Shown: positions 27,451 to 38,100 of the stretch, one piece after another
Numbering within the stretch: position 1 is the stretch's first letter
Layout: every line of letters begins with the position of its first letter
Origin: Typha latifolia
Taxonomy: Eukaryota > Streptophyta > Magnoliopsida > Poales > Typhaceae
Assembly (NCBI GenBank): GCA_019914945.1
Contig: CM034105.1
Coordinates: 4,712,001 to 4,776,000 of the forward strand
Direction: 5' to 3'
Length of the DNA stretch: 64,000 bases
Notes under the pieces: generated by a model
What the model was told of the DNA's origin: nothing
The model's database searches: none
What the model saw: only the letters and a program-made list of their open reading frames with translations
Translations under genes and position numbers: made by a program

Positions 27451-29685
27451 ATGCCATTGGCCAAATTTTATAACAAAACAAATATAAAGCGAAACTATCT
27501 TTTAACCCCCTCAAACTTTATTCTAATATCATATTACATCCTTAGAACGTGTACCGTATGCTCTTCTTGTATATTTTTTTATTTTTTCGACAATGTAATG
27601 TGATATTAAATTATAAGGAAATTTTATTAAAAGCACCATGTATTTTGATTTTCTTATCATTCACATCTTATTATATATATGGATATTATCATTCCATTTT
27701 TTTGTTTTATTTTTAATACCTTAAAAACTCTGAATTAATTTTTTTTATTGTTAATAGAGAATATTTCATTTATCTCCCATTTGACCTTAATTAAAAGACT
27801 TGGTTCCCTTTTACTTTCATCTGATTTTAGAAAACTTTCTCATGGGGAATAGCTAAAAAGTACAGTATGATTGGCCACTTATACTACTACCTAATGTTAA
27901 TGAAACAAACTACACGCTAACACAAAGGTGAGATTGTTATATTTTAGATAGTTTTAAGGGCCAGATTGCACAGTTAGGATATAATTCAGAGGTCTGGGGC
28001 CCATGTTGGGGCCCGGACAATTAACACGTCCTTGCATGGATCAAAGTAGAGACACGGACCACTAGAGCACGACATTGACTTCTTGAGCTCGGTTTTGTTC
28101 CTATCTGCTCATAGATGGGCAAGACAAGAAGGCATCCTATTTTGGTGCTCACCAGATCAATAGTTTAACATTGGGCCAAATTCCACCCTATCTCTTGTTT
28201 TTTATTTATTTATTTATATTTAGATAGAAGAAGATAGCAAAGTGGCTATCATAAAACTTTTTCTACAAACCACTCCAGAAATGGTGGTTTGATTAGGAGA
28301 TGAGGAAATACACCCAGAAAAATTACTTGTATTTAAGTTACAAGTAATCTTTGTTAATCAATCAGTAGCATGGTAGCTTTTCTATAAATATGACTAAAAA
28401 TAATTTCTGCAAAATATCTTTCCTTTCTTTGTTTGTGAAAGAAATATAAAAATCTTATAGAATTGAGCGAAAAAAATAAGTATGTAATACTCTAGTAGCT
28501 ACATGTGAGGCTTGTGTTAAAAGCAATCGCCCTATCCTTCCTCTTTTCGTGTTAGCTAATGAAACTAAACCTTCTCTTAAAAATAAAAAACAAAAACTAG
28601 CTGGAAATGATTTCATTGATTCTAAGCTTCTACAGGACTAGAATGTGATAGCTGAACTACTCTCTACAATTGCATTATATTGAACATATGAACACCAAAG
28701 GAAAAATAACTTAATTAATGGATTATATACAACTCCTCCCTTACAATAGAAACATTAAACTAGACTGGCCGTGCTTAAACTATTATAATCGAGGTTAGAG
28801 GATAGTTAGGAGTATTCCAATATGCATATAAGAGGAAGAATGTACTATTTAAGAGTATGATGAATTGATAGACTAACTACAACTCTCACATCAACACAAA
28901 CTTTTGTACAAGTCTCCTGTTATATTGGTCAAGTTTGTTCAGTGCAATGGAAGAACTGAGAGTTTCTTTATCATGACCAGTGAAAACTCTTTGTTTCAAA
29001 TAATTTATGCCAAGTCTAACTGGAGAACAAGTTACAATTTGAAATTCCATTCATTGCGTAATTTTAGATGGAAGCTTGATATATGGCTAAAAGCTTAATA
29101 TGATGACCATCTTAAAGAATTATTCCTGTTCTTGAATGAATATTTATATGCCAGAATATATGACTACAGACCCCAGCCTACGACAGTTGGGTTTGAAAGA
29201 AAGAATATATTAATCTGAAGCAAATTTAGGTTAATAGTTCCATAAATCTTCAAAAATGAGTTAGATTACCAGCTCTGTGGTAGTCTTCTGTAACGATTCC
29301 TGAGAGTATTGGTACCCAAGATAAGCAACATCTTTCATGCAAAAGCTGTCAGCACATGGGGAAAAGAAACTGCAATCACTCTTAATTGGTTTATCCTACC
29401 GCAAACTTGATCTGATAAAGCATTTTGATATTGGCTCTGTTGGATTATCAAATCATGTTGTTGCATGTCTAACAATAGTAATTCAGAAGATTTGAACATA
29501 GAAAGTCTGCTTCAACCCTGATATGCCCCCTGAAATTTCATCTAGACAGACCACAACTGCAATTACTTCTTGTTCCTGTATTCCTTCTGAATCCCTTAAC
29601 TTTCTAGTTTAACCACATTTGGAGTTTTCTCTAATAACCCAATCTAACAATCTTAGAAGTGACAATCCATCCCATAATTGTTTTT

Positions 29686-31809
29686 CTACTCCAGAAGTCC
29701 TTCAATGCATGCCAAGTCTAGATTTTTGACATTTCCTGCATCCCTCATTTGGCTAGACAATTCCTCCAGAACCTCATAGATCTCAGGAGCAAGAGGGTTC
29801 GATGTATCACCTACAGCAAAAGGGTGGAACCCGTTGCCCAGATCAGCCCATGCCAAACCAGGCGCCTTCCTGACACCCAAGTCTCTCATCCGCGTTCTAA
29901 CTGTCGCAAGATCCTCCCAACACCCAGCAGTTGCATACATGTTAGCTATCAAAACGTAGTGCCCAGCATTTTCGGTTCTCATATCCAAAAGCTTCCTTGC
30001 AGCCCTTTCTCCAATCTCTGTGTTCCCATGTACTTGACATGCCCCAACAAGTGCTGCCCACATTGCAGCAGTTGGGGGGAATGGGGTTCTTTCAAGAATT
30101 TCCTCTGCCTTCTTCAATAGACCTGCTCGTGCAAATAAATCGACCATGCAGGAGTAATGCTCCATCTGGGGTCTTATCCTATATAAATTGACCATCTTGT
30201 AATGTAGTATTTCTCCTTCAGACACAAGCCCTGAGTGTGCACAAGCAGAGAGGACAGCAACCATGCTTATATGGTCAGGTTTGATCCCGAAATCAATCAT
30301 CTGATCGAATAGCTTCAATGCACTGATCCCATCCCCTTGCATTCCATAACCTGCTATCATCGAAGTGTATGAGACTTCATCTCGGTCATCCATCATGTTA
30401 AAAACCCTTTGTGCTATTAAGATCCTCCCAGATTTGGAGTACAAGTCAATAAGAGAGTTCCATAACAGTCGGTAGCCTTTAAATTCGTATTTGGTGATGT
30501 AACAGTGCAGCTCCTGCCCATGCTGGAGGTTTGCAACACGAGCACAAAGAGCAAGGTAAGTCACAATTGTCACATAATTTGGCTGTAATCCAGATTCGAC
30601 CAAGTCGCGAAATAGCTGAGAGGCTTCCTCTGCTTGGTCTGAAAGAGCAAAGCCTGCCATCATGGCATTCCATGTAATCAAACTCCGATTCCCAGCCATC
30701 TGAAACAAGAGATAAGCACGTTCCATGTCTTTACACCTCGAGTACATTGTGATCAATGCATTTCTGACGGTTTCAATCCCATCACATAAGATACGAACTG
30801 CCAAAGCATGGAACTCCTTCCCCAACCTCACAGACCCAATTCGAGAACAAGCATTCAAACCTATTACCAGCGTCACAAAGTCTACATCAGCTCCTCTACC
30901 TATCATCTGAGAAATCAATCCAAGCGCTTTCTCATGATCACCCATTTGCATATACCCACCAACAATTGTATTCCAAGTCACTGAATTCACATCCAACCCA
31001 TCTTCACGCATCCGTTCAAACAATTGAAAAGCCTCCTTCCACATCCCCTTGGATGCATAACCCGAAATAATCGAATTCCATGACACAACATCTCTCTCAA
31101 GCATCTCATCGAACAGCTTCCGTGCAACACACAACTCCCCACATTTCACATACATACCAACCAAAGCATTGTGGGCAAACAAATTCCACTCCATCCCACA
31201 GCTCTCAATGTATCTATGCACCTCTCTGCCCAATTCCAAGTCAAGCGTCTCGCTGCAGGCCCTAAGAACAGATGGGTAGGTGAAGCAATCGGGTACGACG
31301 CCTCTCCCGACCATCTCTTTATACGCAATGATGGCGTTCGATGATAACCCATCTCTGACATAGGCCGAAATGAGAAAATTCCAAGGAAGGGCATACAGAT
31401 TGGTGGAGTTCGACACAATGGAGTGGGCACTGGAGAGGAGGCCAAGGGAGGAGTAGAAAGAGGTGAGCTTGGAGACTAGAGAAGGGTGGTCATGGAAGCC
31501 AAGACAGAGGACATGGGCATGGAGCTGGATGCCTTGGGGGAAAGCTCTTTGCGAGGCGGAGAGGTGGAGGAGGGAGGAGAGGGGTTGGAGTAGGAGGAGA
31601 GGAGAAGGGGAGTGGAGGTGGAGGAGGGAGAAGGTGGTGAAAGCTTGGGAGAGGTGGCCAAGGGCGGAGAGGGACTTGAGGGAGTCCAAAATGGAGTGGA
31701 TTTTGGGGTGTTCTTGGTTAGAACTCTCGGGGAGTGGAAGCGGGAAGGGGTTCTTCTTCTTCCATAGGTGGTTTGTGATTCTTGCGAGCGGTTGATGAGA
31801 ACTGGACAT
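29686..31809 (-). CDS. PLS-class pentatricopeptide repeat protein, E subgroup (At1g71490-like)
   Basis: A single intronless frame of 707 residues runs from the ATG at 31809 (MSSSHQPLARITNH). The frame is open further upstream but offers no other ATG. After a basic, Leu-rich N-terminus suited to organelle targeting come tandem PLS-type repeats, for example RDVVSWNSIISGYASKGMW and DEVSYTSMIAGYGMQGDG. E and E+ motifs follow, from about MWAALVGACQVHGN to FHPFAVGDTSNPLAPEIYEV. There is no DYW cytidine-deaminase domain, so any role in C-to-U editing of mitochondrial or plastid RNA would need a partner enzyme. It resembles Arabidopsis At1g71490 over its length (recalled family similarity, not an alignment). 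It is divergently paired with the hydrolase gene at 32118. Confidence 0.94.
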   Translation of the reverse strand: MSSSHQPLARITNHLWKKKNPFPLPLPESSNQEHPKIHSILDSLKSLSALGHLSQAFTTFSLLHLHSPSPLLLLQPLSSLLHLSASQRAFPQGIQLHAHVLCLGFHDHPSLVSKLTSFYSSLGLLSSAHSIVSNSTNLYALPWNFLISAYVRDGLSSNAIIAYKEMVGRGVVPDCFTYPSVLRACSETLDLELGREVHRYIESCGMEWNLFAHNALVGMYVKCGELCVARKLFDEMLERDVVSWNSIISGYASKGMWKEAFQLFERMREDGLDVNSVTWNTIVGGYMQMGDHEKALGLISQMIGRGADVDFVTLVIGLNACSRIGSVRLGKEFHALAVRILCDGIETVRNALITMYSRCKDMERAYLLFQMAGNRSLITWNAMMAGFALSDQAEEASQLFRDLVESGLQPNYVTIVTYLALCARVANLQHGQELHCYITKYEFKGYRLLWNSLIDLYSKSGRILIAQRVFNMMDDRDEVSYTSMIAGYGMQGDGISALKLFDQMIDFGIKPDHISMVAVLSACAHSGLVSEGEILHYKMVNLYRIRPQMEHYSCMVDLFARAGLLKKAEEILERTPFPPTAAMWAALVGACQVHGNTEIGERAARKLLDMRTENAGHYVLIANMYATAGCWEDLATVRTRMRDLGVRKAPGLAWADLGNGFHPFAVGDTSNPLAPEIYEVLEELSSQMRDAGNVKNLDLACIEGLLE

Positions 31810-32117
31810 CAAATCTTGGTCAGATTCTGAAGTGTTGACTCGAAGTTTTGACCTGCTTTTATACACCAAGAAATCCTAGTCCACACGGTCTCGCCACGTG
31901 CCATGTGGAGCCCAAGCCCCGCAGGTCCACCGATCACAGCTTCGACGCCTCCGCCCTCTCTCTTTCTCCTCCTGCCTCGAATTTTTCTCCCCCAAATAGC
32001 TACGAGCCAAAGCAAAATCCCTAGTTTCTTTTTTTTTTTAATTTTTTCCGCCCATAAACCTAATTACTGGAGGAGATCGCGAGAAATTCCTCGGGGGTCC
32101 GCGAGTAGGCGATCGAG
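31810..32117. promoter_or_regulatory. shared head-to-head promoter, PPR (-) and alpha/beta hydrolase (+)
   Basis: Only 308 bp separate the two start codons, so both leaders and the core promoter must fit in this stretch. It is moderately GC-rich with a T-tract at about 32030-32050 and shows no obvious TATA box. Both genes appear to encode organelle-targeted housekeeping proteins, for which TATA-less bidirectional promoters are common. Shared regulation is inferred from spacing alone. Confidence 0.6.
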
Positions 32118-35100
32118 ATGGCGGGGGTCTCGAATCTCGCGGCGCCGTGCGGGTGCGAGAGGAGCTGGGCTCCAATTGCTGGACGGAAGGCGTTCGCTGG
32201 TCAGACCTCTGGGTTTATAGACCTAGCGACTAGGTTTAGGGGTTTAAACCACCGTGAGGTAAGATTGGATCGTAATATTGGCAAGTTTTATTCTTGTTGT
32301 TCTTTCAGAGAATCTTTATATATATAAAACATTTACTGGAAGTAGGAATGATAACTTCTTTCTACTTGATAAAATTTTGTAAAACTACTTAGATAGGTGG
32401 AATTTTCTTGGACTATCGTATTAGTTGATGCAATTTTAGCTCTGAGTATGAGGTGAATTTGGTTATTTCGTAATTATCAGTTAGTGTTTCACTTGAGGAC
32501 AATGCTTCTAAGTTTAGGTGGATTTATGTATGTTGAACAAACGATTGATAGGGAAAAGGAGGTTATAGTATTCGTCAGTTAATGGAGCTTTGTTCGTACT
32601 ATGAGGATAGCTTAAATGATAAGGAAATTATGAGCTACAACAAATGGGAGCTTACGAACAAAAAATGTAGCCTAAATAATATAGTTTTGGGATATAACTT
32701 AGATGTTTGATCAGTAAGAGAAGCACATCAATGTTAGAAATAGTAAAAATGTATTTGTTTTCTCTAAGCTTTTTGTAGTGATTCATGTTCTATATTAAAG
32801 CATGATATTTTAGTACATAATCTAGATATTCTAAATGCCATATTTTAGTACATAATCATAGATATTCTAAATGCTTTGGCTTCCTCTAGTTGAATTTTGC
32901 CATATTTATGTTCTGAAGGATCAAACATCTCAGGATGCTGATAATTGAAGGTGCATTTTTTTCAAAAATGGTTCCACCATGTCCTCAATAACTATTACCA
33001 TTGAGCGTTGACACCATATAATATTAATATGTACTAGTCCATTGCTAGCTCGTAGCTTTGGATGCCCAATAACTAGATTGCTGAGTCGTTTATAACCATC
33101 AGTTGCTTGTGTCAATGGACTTTAACATAAATATAATACTAACTTTCTACTTCTAGTTTAGACCTTTTGGGAGGATGCCTATATTATGATTTTCCAACGG
33201 TAGAAGCTTCATTTCTGATATACCAGACACTGCTAGAATGGACTATTTACAGCTAACTGAACATTTAAGGAAGTTCAGAAGGTGGTCAAAGGGTTTGAAT
33301 CAATTGGTAGCAAATTCTTACCTTCTTGCAGATGATATAACCACCTGCTACTCTGTTGTGAAATATTTTTTGTTGTCTTCTGGTCACTGGTCTCTCTTGG
33401 AAATGAAAGTGATTGTTAAAGCTATTCTGCTAAATTGTATGACTGTAATTAATACTAAAAGTGATTTGAGGAAGTTATTTTGTACTTATAATAATATCTT
33501 TGCTTGATCTTAGGAAAAGGCATGTCATAGCCGACTACTTTCCAGTAACCTCAGGAGGAAATCCTCTCATCCATGTTTATGTACTCGAATGGCCTTAGTC
33601 GATGACAGAATTGTTCATCAACCTGATGTTGCGAAAACTAGCGGAGTGCTGGTAATTTGCAGCTTTCATATATTATTTTAGAAAAAGGATACAATTTCAA
33701 GTGCTTAGAATGTAAATATGCATAAACCATTTCATGCAATAGATTCGAACTTGCTTTGTTCTTTTCTCTTCATTTCCTGTTAACTTGAGTTTTGTTCTGC
33801 ATTTTCTGCAGGCTTATGATTTGGTTCAAGGAAACCTTGTAAGTTAAATGTTTAGTCCCCAACCATTTGTTCTCTTCACTTTTGCTATGGATTCATCAGT
33901 TTTAAAATATGGTTCATACAGGTGCAGTGGAATTGTTTCATGGACAAGTCAGTACCTGATCCACCAACTGCTGTTCTTTTGCATGGGATTCTTGGCAGCA
34001 GGAAGAACTGGGGTAACTGAAATACTTGCTTAGAGATTAAATAGCTTTTAATGGCTAAATATAAGTTTTTAGCCCTAGATATTGGTGTGACATATCCAAT
34101 TTTCTGTAGAAATAGAAATGTGCACATTATCAGGGAACATAATTGTTCTGAAGCTAAAAGTTTCCATAGATGTTTGATTCAAATAAGGGGACAAAATTGT
34201 GGTAACTTAAAGTAAAGAGATGTAGATCTACTTGAATCATGTACAATTGGAGTCCGATTTGATAATTTTCTGCAATGTTTTTTTAGATTTGTTTCTAAAT
34301 TAGGGTGAAGTTTTGGGAAAACCCTAATTTTGTATTGGCAGCTGAAATAAGCAATAAATTGCAACTTTTAGTTGAAAACAACTCACATAGAGTAGAGGCA
34401 CAAAGGATATCTTTAGCACACCCACTTACCATGTGCTGCAACATATGTGCCAGTTGGCACGGCGATGATCGGAACAAAACCTTGATCTTAGTTATGTCAA
34501 GCTTCATCCTGACATTTGACTTATGAACCACATGAAGTTACATTTTTCTTCTTTTTCTTATTTGGGCCAATTTCATGTCATCTAATATATAATAATTTTT
34601 AATATTTTTTGCACAAAGGCCATCTTTGGGCCAGGTTAAGATATTCTGATAAGTGAGGAGATATTGGCATGTTCTTGAAACTTAATTTCTTCGTCTTCAT
34701 TGTCCAATTCCGTTCATTATTGTATATATAGACACAAAGACTCGTACTTGTTGTTGCTAGCTATATTAGTATATTTCAGTATTTTCTTAATGCTTGTTTC
34801 TTACTGGCATAAGTTTTTTCTCAGGATCTTTTGCAAGGAGGTTGGCTCAGGAATTTCCCATGTGGCAGGTAATTTATAAATCATCTTGGTGAGGTTTAGA
34901 CGTCATGTTCCCTTTTAAAGCTCATTCATCCCATTTCCATGCATACCTTTCACCACGCAAAGGCAGTTCCCATAGTATCGTCCTTGGAATTACATTCCTT
35001 GTGGCACTCGCAAATAACAAGAACAAGTGTAATAACACATCAATATTTGTCTAGGCGTAATGCATGCTTGAGTAGAATACTAAGACTTCCCAGTGCTTCA

Positions 35101-38100
35101 CCCAGGAGTCCCTGACTCCCTGGAGGCATTTACAGTAGCCATAGGCCATAGCCAGAAGTATGTGGTGAAAGGGCTCACACTACTATGTAATGTGAACTTG
35201 ACTGGTGATCATGAGGTTCTTGCCAACAAGTTGTGAATTGTATGCTTTTGATTCGTCAAGGTTTTAAGTTTTGCTAGCTGGTATTGCTTGTTTAAATTAG
35301 GCCATGCCAATTCTTTGTACCATTTAGCACCTTGCTGAATTGCATATGGTGGACAACAAGAAACGTGCTACTCGTTATTCAAATAAACCATACTGCAAGA
35401 TTTAATTTTATAGGTTTTCCTCATCATTCAAATATTTCACCTTGATTCATTGGAGTGTTTGGAAACTTAGAGCTACAAGTCAAATTAGACTTGCAAGTTG
35501 ACTTCAGCCATCTAGGCCTTTTTTTTTTCTTCTGTTATCGTTGTTGTTGTTGTTGTCAATTATGCAATATATAAGGGATTTTTTCTTACCTGTAATTTCT
35601 TTTGATCTTGAACTTTTCTTCTTGCAGTTCCTTTTAGTTGATTTGCGTTGCCATGGTGATTCTGCATCAGTTAAAAGAAGTGGTCCACATACTATTGCTT
35701 CAGCTGCTCTTGATGTTCTAAAACTTGTGTGTGTTTTCTATCCTAACTTGAAATCGTCTTCTTTTGTTGTCTTATTTGCTACTCTTTTGAAGAGCACCCT
35801 ATTTGTTACTCTTATGAAGAGCATACAATGTTTTTCTGTCAATTCCTTTTAATGGAGAGCACCAGAATTCAACACAAAAGTACAACCACTAGAACATTCT
35901 TGTCTTCTTTTGCTGATGAATTATCTAAGCTAAAAAGTAAAGTAAAGCAAGGAAATACTTTGTTCATGCTTATCCCATTGTGCTCGTAAAATTAGTTTCC
36001 AATCTTTAGATAAGGGTTCCTAAATATATGCCCGTGATGCAAGTAAATAATGAGATATAGTTTGTGTGAACTCGCCAACTAAGTCCTGTAATTGGAGATT
36101 TTATATTTTAAATAAAATAATTGGAGATTTTATATTTTAAATAAAAGATGAGTTTGATAAAATTCGAACTAAAAATCTCTACTCTAATGTCATGTGAATT
36201 CACTAATTAATTTAAAAGCTTAAGTTATTAGAGAACAATCATTTTATACTATCTAATGTAACAATTTGAACATGAGACAGTTACTTGGTTTTGACTGTTA
36301 AGTGTTAACTAACAAAAATTAGAAATGGATACGGACTTGGCAACAGTATCTATAGGACAGTTGGCAAAAGTATTGGTAAATGAGATAGGAGATAAATGGG
36401 AAAGATTTTGTTTACTTAGGTTTTGGCAGATGTAATAAGTTAGTATGGCAATGAGTTCCAGCTATCTGAAGTAAATCGCTTCCCAGCATTCGCAGTTGCT
36501 ATTTATATTGCATTCTATGTCTATGGCACATTTAATAACCTTAATTTCTTGTTAATGCATGATTTACAATTACTTTTCTATTCATTTACAATTTATTAGT
36601 TTAGTGTGGTGTTTTCCTTGAAATACTTGCATGTTTGACATCAACAGCTGGCACAACTCAGAGTGACTCCTCGAGTCTTAGTTGGTCACAGCTTTGGTGG
36701 TAAAGGTACTTAATCTATTCACTGTGGTTGTTCTCGTGGTGATCATCATTTAGTATTTAAAAGTAGAATAACTTACTCTCTAACGGAAGTTTAGAGTAGA
36801 CTAACCATTATTTTCTTCATATGCAAATCAGTGGCCTTGAGTATGGTTGAACAAGCTGCAAAGCCTCTTGCTCGGCCAGTTAGGGTAAGTATACAACTTT
36901 ATTATGTGCAACCATAGGCGACATGTATCGATATTTTTAATGCTTTTGAATGCCGTCCTTGTTCCCTTTTCATATCTCCATATGCAGGTGTGGGTTCTTG
37001 ATGCAACTCCTGGGAAAGTTCGTGCTGGTGGAGATGGTGAAGATCATCCTGGTGAATTAATTGAATTTCTAAGTAGGATGCCAAAGCAGGTAAATTTATC
37101 TTTTATTTTCTTCATTTTGTCTTTAGTTGTCAGATGCTGGAGTGAATCTGCAATCATATGCGTATTTATTTTCTTATCTTGAAACCAGTATAGGACTAAA
37201 TAAGATCAGCCTAGAATGAAATCAAGCTAGTTTCCAGATACACATTAGGTCTTAAACTTCATTCTAGCACCCTCCCCTAGAGTTTCATATAGGACTCTGC
37301 ATGGGTTAGTGAAAGTTTGTGTAATCCAAATAACATTTCTAGATCCCATTCTTTCCGCCTCATCCTAGCAGATTCACTTATATATTTTCCCCTTTTGTAA
37401 ATGCTAATATTGATTATCATAAACTTAAATTTAGGCTTGTCAAATATTTGTTGGCTTTTCTGTTAGTTTTTCTTAATCTTTAAAAGTTCACCCTATTCTT
37501 ACTTTGGAATACATAATAACTTGATCTAATCTACTACCGACTTCTCATAGCTTCTGTCTTACTTTATATCTTAAAGGATCTAAACAGCATGAATCTGGCT
37601 TCTATGCTAATGCAGCTCATCCTCGTGGGTGATTCACTTATAAAAATATGTTGATTCTGCTTTTTGAAATAAACCTGGTCTACAAGTGCAATAGAATATT
37701 TACTTTCTTCTCAACATGTATTGACATTCCATTATCTTAGTATAGCCTGACAACTTTAATTCTCTATACTAGTAGATATTATGCATTGACATTTTATTAG
37801 ATTATAACATATCTTTTAATAACAATGAACCATCACTTTAGCTTGTTATGTCCTAACTGGTATTTTTTGTGTCCTGAGTTTGTTATGTCCTTACTATTAC
37901 TTGCTTTTGTTCTGGTGCTAGATTTCTTCGAAGAAAGAAGTAGTCGATGCTCTCGTTCAAGAAGGATTTTCCACAGATGTAGCACGGGTAAACATTTCTA
38001 GCAGTTAGCAATATAGCATACATGCAATGTATAATACCTTCCATCTTTAGTTGTTTCTTTGATTCCTTGCATGAGGTTCACCTAATAGAGTTACGTTTTC

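Larger units (their letters stand above)
21661..29685. other. 8-kb spacer between the TPX2-like and PPR genes
   Basis: Apart from the separately listed repeats and the exon-like island at 26.7-27.5 kb, I recognise no gene. A short GC-rich patch at about 22010-22195 has an open frame on the minus strand without a known match. About 25230-25450 is moderately GC-rich but lacks a convincing frame. About 27620-27720 resembles 54504-54662, indicating an old dispersed repeat. About 28900-29600 is presumably 3' flank of the PPR gene. Confidence 0.45.

Noticed and set aside
31810..31869. Upstream extension of the PPR frame by 20 codons
   Set aside because: The extension has no ATG. The first ATG is at 31809.
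33238..33507. 89-codon plus-strand frame inside the first hydrolase intron
   Set aside because: It lies wholly in an intron, joins no exon in frame and matches nothing known.
36120..36270. Sequence resembling a degraded primer-binding or SINE-like end (reverse-strand ACATGACATTAGAGTAGAG)
   Set aside because: It only loosely recalls the TGGTATCAGAGC signal of plant retroelements. No LTR, box A/B pair or duplication could be found, so no element is called.
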